Origin: JACRCT01 sp049841135
Lineage (GTDB): Bacteria; Myxococcota; Myxococcia; Myxococcales; UBA5297
Assembly (NCBI GenBank): GCA_049841135.1
Contig: JASGHK010000002.1
Coordinates: forward strand, 992,001-1,056,000
Reading direction: 5' to 3'
Length of the DNA stretch: 64,000 bases
Below the pieces are notes generated by a model that searched no databases, had not been told where the DNA came from, and worked only from the letters and a program-made list of their open reading frames with translations. Both the position numbers and the translations under genes were made by a program. Position 1 is the stretch's first letter; each line of letters opens with the position of its first letter. This document shows positions 10,875-19,550 of the stretch, piece by piece.

Positions 10875-12533
10875 ATGCCGCCCGCCCTCAAAGACGCCCT
10901 CGGCCGCCTGCGCGCCCACTGGTCGCTGGTCCTGCCGGCGTTCGTGTACTTGACCGTCTTCCCCTGGCTGCCCGAGCTGCGCAGTCCCAACGAGCTGTGC
11001 CGGCTGCACCAGTCGGCGGCGCTGGTCGACCACCACACCTTCGAGATCAACCAGGTCCTCCAGGAGCGCGGCTGGGCGGGCGACCTGTCCTGCGTGGCCG
11101 TCGCCCGCGACGAGCACGGCGCGGTGGTCGAGCGCCGGGCCTGCCCCGAGGTGCGCGGCCAGCCCCGTTTTCGCGAAGAGCACTTCTTCCCCTCCAAGGC
11201 GCCGCTGCTCTCCGTCGCCGCCGTGCCGGTCTACGCGGCGCTCAAGGCCGTCCGCTCACCGGTGCCGGAGAACGCGCTCGTCTTCTTCGCCCGCCTGTTC
11301 TGCACCGTCCTTCCCGCCGTCCTCTTGCTCGTGCTCGTCCGGCGCTTCCTACGCGCGCAGCTCGACGAGCGCACCGCCGACGCGCTGACCGCCGCCTACG
11401 CGCTGGGGACGCTCGCCTTCAGCTATGCCGAGCTCTTCATGAGCCACCAGACCGCGGCGGTGCTGCTCTTCACCTGCTTCTATGCGCTTTGGCGGCTCGG
11501 CCGAGGCGACTGGCGCCCGCGCGGCTACGTCGTCGCCGGCCTGCTGGCGGGGCTCACCGTCGCCGCCGAGTACACTGCGGCGCTGGGCCTCGTCCCGCTG
11601 GCGGCCTATGCGCTCTGGACGGCACCAGGCGGCAAGCGCGGCAAGCTCGCGGCGACGGGGATGGCGGTCGCCGGCGTGGTGCCGATCGCGCTGCTGCTTG
11701 CGCTCTACCATCAGGCCGCCTTCGGCCACCCGCTCCACTCCGGCTACAAGTACCTGAACGACGCGGGCTACCAGGGCTGGCACGTCGGCGGCTTCTTGGG
11801 CATCAAGTTGCCGGACCCCCGCGCCTTCGCGCTCTCCTACTTCTCGCCGCTGCGCGGGCTGTTCATGCTCTCGCCGTTCCTGATGTTGGCGCTGCCGGGC
11901 CTGGCGCCGAAGTTCTGGACCCGGGAGAACCGGCCGCTGCTGGCGCTGTCGGTGGCGATGCTGGCGCTCTACACCTACTTCACCTCGAGCTTCAGCTATG
12001 ACTCCTGGGGCTGGACCACCGGGCCGCGCCACCTGACAACGCTGGTGCCGTTCCTGCTCCTGCCGGTCGGGCTGGTCGCGATTGAGGCGCGCCGCCAGCC
12101 GCTGTTCTCGGGCGTCGTCGCCGGCCTCGTCGCGCTCTCCATCCTCTCGACCTGCGCGATGACCTTCCTCGACTACATCCCCGACTCGCTGACCAACGCG
12201 CTCTACCAGGTCGCCCTGCCCTTCATCACCAGCGGGCACCTGCCGCAGACCTGGTTCTCCCTGGCCGGCGTCCCCAACCCGTGGGCCGCGATCCCGCTGC
12301 TCGTCGCGGTGATCGCCACCGCCGCGCTGGTCACCCGCGCGCTGCTCCCGGCGGACGGGTGGAAGAGGGCCGCGGCGGTCGCAGCGGCGTGCGCGCTGAC
12401 CTTCGCCTTGGGGCACTCGCTCGTCCGCCCGCGAGACGACGGGGCGCGCGCCCGCGACGAAGGCACGTACCGGTTCCTGGAAGAGCGCTACGTCCCCAGG
12501 CCGGGACAAGCCTCGCCGCCGCTCTTCCCGTGA
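10875..12533 (+). CDS. Polytopic membrane protein, GT-C-like glycosyltransferase
   Basis: The 552-residue protein has about ten to twelve hydrophobic segments. An early loop between the first helices contains a cysteine pair and charged residues. This resembles GT-C-fold transferases, which use lipid-linked sugars at the outer face of the membrane (mannosyl- or arabinosyl-transferase-like), but I recognise no diagnostic motif and the sugar is unknown. The frame opens at 10767; I prefer the ATG at 10875 (MPPALKDALGRLRAH) because the residues before it are Arg-rich and not membrane-like. It heads a probable operon with 12574-14394 and 14450-15715, suggesting surface polysaccharide assembly. Confidence 0.75.
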   Translation: MPPALKDALGRLRAHWSLVLPAFVYLTVFPWLPELRSPNELCRLHQSAALVDHHTFEINQVLQERGWAGDLSCVAVARDEHGAVVERRACPEVRGQPRFREEHFFPSKAPLLSVAAVPVYAALKAVRSPVPENALVFFARLFCTVLPAVLLLVLVRRFLRAQLDERTADALTAAYALGTLAFSYAELFMSHQTAAVLLFTCFYALWRLGRGDWRPRGYVVAGLLAGLTVAAEYTAALGLVPLAAYALWTAPGGKRGKLAATGMAVAGVVPIALLLALYHQAAFGHPLHSGYKYLNDAGYQGWHVGGFLGIKLPDPRAFALSYFSPLRGLFMLSPFLMLALPGLAPKFWTRENRPLLALSVAMLALYTYFTSSFSYDSWGWTTGPRHLTTLVPFLLLPVGLVAIEARRQPLFSGVVAGLVALSILSTCAMTFLDYIPDSLTNALYQVALPFITSGHLPQTWFSLAGVPNPWAAIPLLVAVIATAALVTRALLPADGWKRAAAVAAACALTFALGHSLVRPRDDGARARDEGTYRFLEERYVPRPGQASPPLFP

Positions 12534-12543
12534 GTTTCTGACC

Positions 12544-12571
12544 GGAGCCCGGAGCCCGAAGCCTGGAGCCC
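12544..12571. repeat. Four tandem 7-bp repeats, consensus GGAGCCC
   Basis: GGAGCCC, GGAGCCC, GAAGCCT and GGAGCCC follow one another exactly, just before the ATG at 12574. A second heptamer array occupies the next intergenic junction of the same operon (14401-14435). The GGAG core could double as a ribosome binding site. Confidence 0.7.
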
Positions 12572-12573
12572 AG

Positions 12574-14394
12574 ATGGACCAGAACGAATTCGACGCGATG
12601 ATGGCCAAGATCAACTCCGTGACCGGCGACGCGCCGGCCGCGGCGCCCAAGGCCACCAGCGCCCGCGCCTCCCGGCCCGCCGCCGACGATTCGCCCGGCG
12701 GCGGCGGCTCGGCGGAGCCCTCGCGCTACTTCTGGTTCGCGGTGGTCACGTTGGCGGCGGTGTGCGGCCTCTTCGCCATCCAGCAGCACTGGGTGCCCAA
12801 CAAGTGGCTGTTCGGCGACGGCGCGTTCTACATGAACGTCTCGCGCGGCATCCTGGAGAACGGCTCGCTGCGCCAGGAGGCGATGCACCCGCATTCCTGG
12901 TACGAGCGCGACCTGGGCTGGAACCGCGACGTCGACGGCGCCTGGAGCAACATCGCCCTCGGCCGGAACGGCGAGTGGTGGCCCAAGCACCCCATTTTGA
13001 TGCCGCTGTGCGCCCTGCCCTTCATCTGGGCGTTCGGCCCCATCGGCTCGCTCGTCTTCCAGTTCTTCTTCTATCTGCTCATGTCGGTCTTCGCGTACCG
13101 GGTCGCCTCGCGGGTGGCGTCGCGGCCCGCGGCGCTGGCGGCGGCCTGCGCCTTCGCGGTGACCCCGTGGATCTACGACCGCGTCTGGGGCTTCAACAAC
13201 GACGTCTTCTACACCGTGCTCATCCTGGCGGCGGTGGACGCGGCGCTGTCCGACGCCCCGATCGTCGCCGGCGCGCTGCTGGGCATCGGCGTCTTCGCCA
13301 AGAACACCAACGTGCTTTACGCGCCAGCCCTGGGGCTCGTCTTCCTGTTCAAGAAGGACTGGCGGGGCTTCGCGAAGATCGTCGTCGCCGCGCTCGTCCC
13401 CGCGGTGCTCTACGCGGGGATGAACTGGTACTTCTACGGCTCGCCCATCTCCACCGGCTACGACCGGATCCTGGTGCGCGAGGGCGGCAAGCTGGCGCAG
13501 CACTCGCACCGCACCGACTTCAACTTCGCACTCTCGAACCTGTGGCCCGCGGTCCAGCGGGTGATGATGGGCGGCGAGGGCTTCTGGGGCCGCTTCCCGC
13601 TCATCTTCCCAGCGCTCGCAGGCCTGGTGGTCATGGCGCTGCGCAAGCGCTGGCGCGAGGCGGTGCTCTTCGCCTGGTGCATCGCCGTGCCCATCGTCTT
13701 CCACGCGCCGTACGTCTGGTACCGGCTGGAGTTCAACCTCCCGCAGGCCGCGCTCGCGGTGGCGCCGCTGGCCGCGCTGCTGCCGCCGTTCGCCGGTCCC
13801 TACTCCGGCTCGGAGCCAGTCTCGCGCCTCAAGCTCTCCCGCCTCCTTCCCATTGCCGCGGTGCTGCTCCTGGTCGGCGCATGGGGCGTCCGGAAGATCG
13901 TCGAGCCCAAGCGCGAGTACTTCTGGCGCGAGCTGCCCAAGGCCCAGGTCTGGCTGGGCGAGATCCCCTGCGACTACTACAACAACCAGATGGAGCGCTG
14001 GGAGTGCAGCCACTTCGACAACGATCACTTCATGACCGGGCGCCCGCTCCAGCCCGAGATGAAGTACGGCGGCAAGGCCGAGGACATCCTGATGCTCAAC
14101 CCGCACGACAGCGGGAAGGAGCGCCGGCTCGAATACCAGAACGTGCCCATCGCGCGGCTCATCAAGCTGCGCTACGGCCTGGCCGACGGCTCGCGCAACG
14201 GCACCGTGCACTTCAAGGTGCTGCTCAACGACCAGGTGCTGCTCGAAGAGGACGTCACCGAGAAGGGCAAGCTCGTCACCCGCGACCTCGACACTTCGAC
14301 GCAGGGCGGCAAGCCCGGCAAGGTCGTCTTCGTCACCACGTCCCCGTCGGCGGACGGGATGCTCTTCGGCGTGGACGGGTCGCCCGCCTATTGA
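12574..14394 (+). CDS. Polytopic membrane glycosyltransferase, GT39-like, with soluble C-terminal domain
   Basis: The protein has 606 residues. A hydrophilic Ala/Pro/Ser-rich N-terminus of about 50 residues precedes the first membrane segment. The following loop contains FGDGAFYMN, with an acidic residue where GT-C enzymes keep their catalytic Asp. About ten further membrane segments follow up to residue 440. The last 150 residues are soluble and probably a beta-sandwich on the outer face. The fold suggests transfer of a sugar from a polyprenyl carrier to a glycan, lipid or protein. It lies 40 bases after a related membrane protein and before a glycoside-hydrolase-like lipoprotein, so a role in envelope glycan synthesis or trimming is likely. 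Confidence 0.75.
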   Translation: MDQNEFDAMMAKINSVTGDAPAAAPKATSARASRPAADDSPGGGGSAEPSRYFWFAVVTLAAVCGLFAIQQHWVPNKWLFGDGAFYMNVSRGILENGSLRQEAMHPHSWYERDLGWNRDVDGAWSNIALGRNGEWWPKHPILMPLCALPFIWAFGPIGSLVFQFFFYLLMSVFAYRVASRVASRPAALAAACAFAVTPWIYDRVWGFNNDVFYTVLILAAVDAALSDAPIVAGALLGIGVFAKNTNVLYAPALGLVFLFKKDWRGFAKIVVAALVPAVLYAGMNWYFYGSPISTGYDRILVREGGKLAQHSHRTDFNFALSNLWPAVQRVMMGGEGFWGRFPLIFPALAGLVVMALRKRWREAVLFAWCIAVPIVFHAPYVWYRLEFNLPQAALAVAPLAALLPPFAGPYSGSEPVSRLKLSRLLPIAAVLLLVGAWGVRKIVEPKREYFWRELPKAQVWLGEIPCDYYNNQMERWECSHFDNDHFMTGRPLQPEMKYGGKAEDILMLNPHDSGKERRLEYQNVPIARLIKLRYGLADGSRNGTVHFKVLLNDQVLLEEDVTEKGKLVTRDLDTSTQGGKPGKVVFVTTSPSADGMLFGVDGSPAY

Positions 14395-14400
14395 GAAATC

Positions 14401-14435
14401 AGGCTGTAGGCTCTAGGCCGTAGGTTGTAGGCACC
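14401..14435. repeat. Five tandem 7-bp repeats, consensus AGGCTGT
   Basis: AGGCTGT, AGGCTCT, AGGCCGT, AGGTTGT and AGGCACC are exactly contiguous, between the glycosyltransferase stop and the lipoprotein ATG at 14450. Sequence differs from the heptamer array at 12544, but unit length and position (intergenic, just upstream of a start) are the same. Confidence 0.7.
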
Positions 14436-14449
14436 TGGCGGAGGAGCAA

Positions 14450-15715
14450 ATGAGCCACCTGACCCGCTGGTCCCTGGGGTTCGTGCTTGCATCACTGTGC
14501 GCTTGCGGCCAGGAGACGGTCGCCTCCGGCCCCGATGCGTCTCCGCCTCCCGAGAAGGATGGCGCCTCTGCCCACGATGCGGGCTTCGCGGCCATTGAGG
14601 ACGCCTCGACCGCGTGGGTCGACGCCTCGGCAGACGGCGTGGACGCGGCGACCCGGCCCGACGCTGCGGCCCCCTGCGTCGACACCTGCCCGATGCCCAC
14701 CGGCGTCGCCTGGGAGTGCAAGAAGCGTTTCGCGCTGGGGACCAACTGGGCGTGGCGGAACTTCGGCGCCGACTTTGGGGGCATCACCTCGTGGGGCCAG
14801 GATGGCGTCTCCAAGGATCCCGACGGCTTCGACGCCGACCTGACGCAGATCGCCGGAAAGGGCGTCAACGTCATCCGCTGGTGGATGTTCCCGCGGTTCT
14901 TCTCGGACAGCATCTCCTTCGACGCCGACGGCGTCCCGAGCGGCATCGGCGGGACGCTGAAGGCGGACATCGAGAAGGCGCTCGAGCTGGCGGAAGCGCA
15001 CGACGTCTACCTGATGCTCACGCTCTTCTCGTTCGACACCTTCACGCCGACCAAGGACGAGTACGGCCTGCACATCCCGGGGCTCGCGCCCATCGTGAAG
15101 GACCCGGCCAAGAGCGCGAAGCTGTACGCCAACCTCGTCGCCCCGGTGGCGAAGGCCGTCGAGGCCAGCCCCTACCGGCGCCGGATGATCGCCTGGGACC
15201 TCATCAACGAGCCCGAGTGGGCGATGACCGGCCCGAGCCTCTACGGCGACCCGGCGTTCGAGGCCAACGGCGAGCTCGAGCCCGTGACGCATCCGCAGAT
15301 GGAGACCTTCCTCAAAGGGCTGGCCGCGGAGATACGCAAGCACTCCACTGCGCAGCTCACCATCGGGTCGGCGGCCATCAAGTGGGCGAAGGCGTGGACA
15401 GGCGTCGGCGTCGACTTCTACCAACTGCACTACTACGGCTGGGTCTACGAGTGGTTCCCGTACATGACGGTGACGCCGGCCAAGGCCGGGCTGACGGGCA
15501 AGCCGGTGGTGATGGGCGAGTTCCCCAACGCGGGCCTCGCGGCCATTCCGGCGAAGGGCTACCCGGCGAAGACCGCCTCGCAGTTCGCCGCGGACCTCTG
15601 GACCGTGGGCTACGGCGGTGCGCTGTCGTGGGCGTACAGCGACACCTCGTTCCCGTGGTCGTCGCTGGACCTGAAGACCTTCGGCAACCAGCACACGTGC
15701 CAGACCCAGTTCTGA
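14450..15715 (+). CDS. Secreted lipoprotein with a GH5/clan-A-like glycoside hydrolase domain
   Basis: The protein has 421 residues. A signal peptide ends in a lipobox-like SLCACG, with the lipidated cysteine at about residue 17 or 19. An Ala/Asp/Pro-rich linker of some 60 residues typical of myxobacterial lipoproteins follows, then an (alpha/beta)8-like domain. WDLINEPEW contains the conserved NEP with the likely acid/base glutamate, and VVMGEFPN the likely nucleophile glutamate. These are hallmarks of clan GH-A, closest in style to beta-mannanases and cellulases of family 5. It probably cleaves a beta-linked polysaccharide at the cell surface. The stop codon lies within the left target duplication of the insertion sequence, and the gene is intact. 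Confidence 0.8.
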   Translation: MSHLTRWSLGFVLASLCACGQETVASGPDASPPPEKDGASAHDAGFAAIEDASTAWVDASADGVDAATRPDAAAPCVDTCPMPTGVAWECKKRFALGTNWAWRNFGADFGGITSWGQDGVSKDPDGFDADLTQIAGKGVNVIRWWMFPRFFSDSISFDADGVPSGIGGTLKADIEKALELAEAHDVYLMLTLFSFDTFTPTKDEYGLHIPGLAPIVKDPAKSAKLYANLVAPVAKAVEASPYRRRMIAWDLINEPEWAMTGPSLYGDPAFEANGELEPVTHPQMETFLKGLAAEIRKHSTAQLTIGSAAIKWAKAWTGVGVDFYQLHYYGWVYEWFPYMTVTPAKAGLTGKPVVMGEFPNAGLAAIPAKGYPAKTASQFAADLWTVGYGGALSWAYSDTSFPWSSLDLKTFGNQHTCQTQF

Positions 15716-15717
15716 AT
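15709..15717. repeat. Left 9-bp target-site duplication (GTTCTGAAT)
   Basis: The sequence GTTCTGAAT directly precedes the GGG end of the insertion sequence and is repeated exactly at 17347-17355. It contains the TGA stop of the upstream hydrolase gene. Confidence 0.9.
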
Positions 15718-15783
15718 GGGCGTAGTTCCCAGGTTACCGAGCGCCCGCCCCTCGGGAAGCGCGGGAGTTAGTCGTGGAAGGAG

Positions 15784-15839
15784 GCCTCTCTCGTTCGGAT
15801 AATCGCTTTTGCGAGAAGAGAAACCCGAACAAGAGAGGC
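15784..15839. repeat. Inverted repeat in the element's leader, before the transposase
   Basis: GCCTCTCTCGTTCGG (15784-15798) and CCGAACAAGAGAGGC (15825-15839) pair at 14 of 15 positions around a 26-base loop. The right arm ends five bases before the GTG start, so in mRNA it could sequester the start region and limit transposase synthesis, or it may be a subterminal transposase-binding site. Confidence 0.65.
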
Positions 15840-15843
15840 TCCG

Positions 15844-17310
15844 GTGCGGAGTATTCAGGAGGCGCGGGTCGAGGTCCAGCAGGCCGCTGACATCGTGACC
15901 CAGTTGGCGGAGGGCCGATCAGAGCGGCTGGCGGACTTCGAGTCGCAGTTGTGGAGCGCGTTGCTGGCGCTCGGTCGTGCCGCGGTTGGCCTCTACCTGG
16001 TGGTCCGCGCCGCTCGGCCGCGCGCTTCGGAATACGAGCACGATGGGCGCCACTGGTTGTTGGGGCCCTGCCGAGATTCTGAGCTGGGGACCCGGTTCGG
16101 CAAGGTTCGGTTCGAGCGCCCGACGGGGGTCGATGCGTCTAACCGGCGTGCCGCACGTGACTTGCCGGTCGACCGCGAGTTGGGGCTGTGCGGCGGCTTC
16201 AGCCTAGGGACGGTGACGGCGATGACTCGCCTCTGCGCGCAGCTGGCGTTCGCCAACGCACGCCAGAACTTTCGCGAGACGTACGAGTGGGCTCCCAGCC
16301 CCCGAGCGGTCCTTCGAATGGTGGACGCGATCGGATCCGAGGCTCGCAACTTCCTCGAGCAGGCGCCCGCGCCGGATGGCGAGGGCGAGATCCTCGTCAT
16401 CCAGGTCGACGCCAAAGGCGCGCCGATGCTCTCGCCCGAGACGTGCCGGCGACGGTCGCGGCCCCACGAGCGTGAGGAGGTCTCGGGCCGGACGGCTCGA
16501 AGGGCCAGCAAGCGAAGATGGCCCAAGCCGAAGCGGCGCTCGGTGGGCAAGAAGGCCAAGAACGCAAAGATGGCTGTGCTCGGTGTCATCTACACCTTGC
16601 GCCGAACGAAGAACGGCTACGAGGGGCCGATCAACAAGCGAGTGATCGGCACCTTCGATAGCCATGAGGCGCTGTTCGCCTGGCTCAGGCACGAGGCCGA
16701 CAAACGGGGCTATGGCCAGAAGCGGACGCTGTTCTTGGCGGACGGCTCGGAGCACATCTGGCGCGGCCAGCTCAAGCACCTCGCGCAAGCGGAGGTGTGC
16801 ATCGACTGGCACCACATCGTCGAGAGACTCTGGGACGTGGGCACCTGCTTCCACCCCGAGTACAGCGCCGAGTTGGAGGCATGGGTGGCGCGACAGACCA
16901 CGAGGCTGCGACGCGGGGCGATCGGGGCGATCCTCGGCGAACTCAAGCAGCGGCTCGAAGGCACGCCCAAGACGGGGCCGGGCAACAAGTTCAAGCGCCG
17001 GCGACTGTGCCGAGCGATCGACCACTTCGAGGAACACCGAGACCGAATGCGCTACGCCGAACTGCGCAAGGACGACCTGGACATAGCCACCGGAGCGGTG
17101 GAAGGGGCAGCGCGCAACGTCGTGGGCCTACGCCTCGATGGACCGGGGATGCACTGGGGCCGCGAACGGGCAGAGCGGGTGCTGCACCTACGCTGCATCC
17201 TGGTCAACGGGATGTGGCAGGACTTCGTGCGCCATCTCGGACAGCTTCCAGAGATTGCTTTGGCAGCCCAACCAGCGCCCGCCACGCCACATCTGGCAAA
17301 AGCCGCATAA
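15844..17310 (+). CDS. Transposase, ISKra4 family
   Basis: The 488-residue protein starts at a GTG (15844). Features fitting a DDE transposase of the ISKra4 type are the ILVIQVDAKG segment (first acidic residue), LFLADGSEHIW (second) and IDWHHIVERLW. The C-terminal VEGAARNVVGLRL-DGPGMHWG block carries the likely catalytic glutamate and the GMHW signature. A basic segment near residues 205-245 may bind DNA. There is no frameshift, so the protein is probably functional. It is the only gene of the element. Confidence 0.9.
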   Translation: MRSIQEARVEVQQAADIVTQLAEGRSERLADFESQLWSALLALGRAAVGLYLVVRAARPRASEYEHDGRHWLLGPCRDSELGTRFGKVRFERPTGVDASNRRAARDLPVDRELGLCGGFSLGTVTAMTRLCAQLAFANARQNFRETYEWAPSPRAVLRMVDAIGSEARNFLEQAPAPDGEGEILVIQVDAKGAPMLSPETCRRRSRPHEREEVSGRTARRASKRRWPKPKRRSVGKKAKNAKMAVLGVIYTLRRTKNGYEGPINKRVIGTFDSHEALFAWLRHEADKRGYGQKRTLFLADGSEHIWRGQLKHLAQAEVCIDWHHIVERLWDVGTCFHPEYSAELEAWVARQTTRLRRGAIGAILGELKQRLEGTPKTGPGNKFKRRRLCRAIDHFEEHRDRMRYAELRKDDLDIATGAVEGAARNVVGLRLDGPGMHWGRERAERVLHLRCILVNGMWQDFVRHLGQLPEIALAAQPAPATPHLAKAA

Positions 17311-17346
17311 TCCTAATTTAACTAATGAATCTCAGGATCTACACCC

Positions 17347-17355
17347 GTTCTGAAT
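17347..17355. repeat. Right 9-bp target-site duplication (GTTCTGAAT)
   Basis: Exact copy of 15709-15717 next to the ACACCC end of the insertion sequence. Its last two bases supply the AT of the ATG start codon of the downstream gene. Confidence 0.9.
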
Positions 17356-17851
17356 GAAGCGCGCGCCCACCATCCTCGCGTCACTCGTTCTGATCGCTGC
17401 GGCCGTCATCGCGCTGAAGCCCGGCTCCCAGCCACCGGGCGACGCAGTCGGCATCGACGCGTCCACTCCGTCCAGCCAGTCCACACCGTCCACTGCGTCC
17501 ACCACTTCGCCCGTTCTGGCCATCCCTGACGCGCCACCGCCTGTTGCCACGGCTGACGCAAGCCACCCGCCCACCGAAGAAGAGCTCACCCTGCGTCTGC
17601 GCGCGCTGGTGGATGCGCGGCCCGAAGAAGCGCTGGCCCTCGCGGCAGAGGCCGAGCGCGCCTTCCCGACGGGCCGCCTCGCCGACGAGCGGTCCTTCCT
17701 GGTGATGCGCGCCTTGGTCCACCTCGACCGGATAGGTGCGGCGCGTGAGGCCGCATCCGACTTCCACCACCGGTTTCCGGACAGCCCCTGGGCCGAGCAG
17801 GTCGTGCAACTGACCGGCTACCAGCCGCGCAAATACGGCCCCAAGCGCTGA
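17354..17851 (+). CDS. Small exported protein with Ser/Thr-rich linker and TPR-like end
   Basis: The 165-residue product has an N-terminal hydrophobic segment (about 6-21) that acts as signal peptide or membrane anchor. A Ser/Thr/Pro-rich linker encoded by 9-bp repeats follows. From about residue 75 a helical region, rich in Ala, Glu and Leu, resembles one or two TPR units of the kind found in outer-membrane assembly helpers. No family is recognised. Before the insertion its ATG directly followed the stop of the glycoside hydrolase gene, so the two products probably worked together; its present promoter is unclear. Confidence 0.7.
   Translation: MKRAPTILASLVLIAAAVIALKPGSQPPGDAVGIDASTPSSQSTPSTASTTSPVLAIPDAPPPVATADASHPPTEEELTLRLRALVDARPEEALALAAEAERAFPTGRLADERSFLVMRALVHLDRIGAAREAASDFHHRFPDSPWAEQVVQLTGYQPRKYGPKR
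17461..17505 (+). repeat. Five tandem 9-bp repeats within a gene (GTCCACNCC type)
   Basis: GTCCACTCC, GTCCAGCCA, GTCCACACC, GTCCACTGC and GTCCACCAC are contiguous and lie wholly inside the Ser/Thr-rich linker of the gene 17354-17851. The 9-base unit preserves the frame. Related 9-bp arrays occur at 50536-50580 and, on the other strand, 51712-51747. Confidence 0.65.
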
Positions 17852-17858
17852 GTCGGGG

Positions 17859-18683
17859 CTACGACCGCCCAAGCCACCGCGCCAGCACACCCTGCGTCCG
17901 CGGCAGCACCCGAAGCCCCACGAGCACCAGCCCCACGAACGCCGACAGCGCGGCGATGACCGCCTCGGTCGTCCCCCAGTGCAGCCCGACGACGACGGCC
18001 ACGACCGCACCCACCGCGGGGACCACCAGCGTCCAGAGCAGGTTCCAGGTCGCGATACGCGTACGCGCCTTGACGAAGCGCGCCTCCATCTCCGGGTCCG
18101 CCTTGGCCCCCGCGACCAGTTGGTACTCGCGCCGGCGCTCGGCCTCGGTGCTCCTCAGCGCATGCAACTCGCCCTGCACGAAGCCCGCGATGCTCGCCGC
18201 AGGCTTCCTGGCGCGCTCCGGCCTTTCGATGCGCAACGTCTCGACCACCTCCCGCGCCTTGGCCCGCTCCTTCCCGCGGCAGGCGAAGGCGACCACGCGC
18301 TGCGCGTCCTTCACCTCCACCACCGAGAGGCGCATCGCGAAGCCCGCCACGAGCAGCAGCGCGCCCAGCCCCATGGCCAGCCCGTAGGCGAGCGGTCCGG
18401 CGCTGCCGTTGAGCGCCCACAGCGCGCCCAGCGCGAGCAGGAAGACGCCCGCGGTGCCGAAGAGCCCCGTCGCGCCGCGCTCGGAGAGCGAGACCTCGAC
18501 GCCCTCGCCGAGCGCGATGCGCGCCACTTCCTCGACGCCCGACTGGTGGATCTCGACCGCGTCGACCTTCACCACCAGCGTGGCCGGCCTTCCACCACAG
18601 ACGCCGCGCAGCTCACTCGCACCGCTCATCTCCACCTCACTGACGCCGCCGTTCCACCAGAGGCCAATCGTCCGCTCCGCCAC
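17859..18683 (-). CDS. Membrane protein of unknown function
   Basis: The 274-residue protein has a soluble N-terminus of about 75 residues. Two adjacent membrane segments (about 75-115) precede a charged central region rich in Arg, Glu and Lys (about 125-205). Two more membrane segments (about 210-255) and a short basic tail follow. The four-helix layout with a cytoplasmic middle loop fits no family I recognise. It is convergent with the preceding gene and divergent from the GNAT-like gene at 18801. Confidence 0.7.
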   Translation of the reverse strand: MAERTIGLWWNGGVSEVEMSGASELRGVCGGRPATLVVKVDAVEIHQSGVEEVARIALGEGVEVSLSERGATGLFGTAGVFLLALGALWALNGSAGPLAYGLAMGLGALLLVAGFAMRLSVVEVKDAQRVVAFACRGKERAKAREVVETLRIERPERARKPAASIAGFVQGELHALRSTEAERRREYQLVAGAKADPEMEARFVKARTRIATWNLLWTLVVPAVGAVVAVVVGLHWGTTEAVIAALSAFVGLVLVGLRVLPRTQGVLARWLGRS

Positions 18684-18800
18684 AGGGTCCTCGGCTGGAC
18701 GCTCGCTCGACGGCGGTGCTAGCGTTTTCGGGCTTCTGCAGTCGCCGCACCGGTCGTTGTCGTCAGCGTAGCCCCGCTTCTTCCCGCCCTCGGAGGCTTC

Positions 18801-19544
18801 ATGCCCGTTGATCTAGAAAAGCTACTCCGTCCGGTCGACAGCCCCATGCCGCCGTATCCGCCCAAGGTCGTCACCTTGGCTGGCGGCGAGCAGATGGTCA
18901 TCCGCCAGGTCACTCGCGACGAGATCCCGGACCTGCTTCCCCACGTCGAACCCCTCATCCACCACGAGCGCGACTTCTACGACATCGTGGCCGTGCGCGT
19001 GTACGCCGAACTGCTCGGCTTCTACCGCCACCGCGTGCAGGACGAGTACGTCCTGTGCGGCCAGATCGACGGCGAGCTCGCGGCCATCGTCAACGGCCGC
19101 ATGGTCAACGCCGACGTCGGCATGAGCTACCACACCATCGCGCTCAAGCGCGGCCTGCGCGTGGGCGCCCACTGCTTCGCGGCGAAGATGGAGTACCACA
19201 TCGACATCCTGAAGCAGAAAGAGGTGCTCATCGTCGCCGAGTCGCCCATCGGCTTCCGCCGCTGGATGATCGAATACAACCTCGAGAAGCGCTTTCAGGT
19301 GCCGCACGAGCTGGGCGGCTGCCCCAGCTACGCGCTGACCCGCGAGCTCTTCGACAAGGCCCGCGGCAGCCTCATCGTCGGCAGCCGCCCGGTGCCCGAG
19401 GCGCTCCTGAAGAAGGCCCACGCCAACATCATCCCGCCGTCCGACCCGCCCAAGCCCCCGATGGACTTCATGGCCGCCACCCGAGCCAAGTACGACTCGA
19501 CCGGCTCGTCGATCATCGCCGGCCCGAAGCAGAGGAAGGGGTAA
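18801..19544 (+). CDS. GNAT-like protein heading a thiolase/DUF35 operon
   Basis: The 247-residue product starts MPVDLEKLLRPVDSPMPPYP behind a good GGAGG box. Residues about 30-220 have the alternating pattern of a GNAT acyltransferase, with a strand-turn segment RQVTRDEIPDLL and a central YVLCGQIDGELAAIVNGR. I do not see a clean acetyl-CoA pyrophosphate loop (R/Q-x-x-G-x-G/A), so catalysis is uncertain. It lies six bases before the thiolase-fold gene and is surely cotranscribed. It may act on the same acyl-CoA, or may have lost activity and serve a structural role. Confidence 0.6.
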   Translation: MPVDLEKLLRPVDSPMPPYPPKVVTLAGGEQMVIRQVTRDEIPDLLPHVEPLIHHERDFYDIVAVRVYAELLGFYRHRVQDEYVLCGQIDGELAAIVNGRMVNADVGMSYHTIALKRGLRVGAHCFAAKMEYHIDILKQKEVLIVAESPIGFRRWMIEYNLEKRFQVPHELGGCPSYALTRELFDKARGSLIVGSRPVPEALLKKAHANIIPPSDPPKPPMDFMAATRAKYDSTGSSIIAGPKQRKG

Positions 19545-19550
19545 GCCACC

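Larger units (their letters stand above)
15718..17346 (+). mobile_element. Complete insertion sequence, ISKra4-like
   Basis: The 1629-bp element begins GGGCGTAGTTCC and ends with the inverted partner GGGTGTAGATCC; 10 of the first 12 bases match. It is flanked by exact 9-bp direct repeats, GTTCTGAAT. GGG ends and 9-bp duplications are characteristic of the ISKra4 family, which agrees with the transposase. Its single gene is intact, so the insertion is probably recent. Removing the element and one repeat gives TTC TGA ATG AAG. The stop of the hydrolase gene was therefore directly followed by the start of the downstream gene, and the insertion split a tightly coupled gene pair without damaging either. 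Confidence 0.92.
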
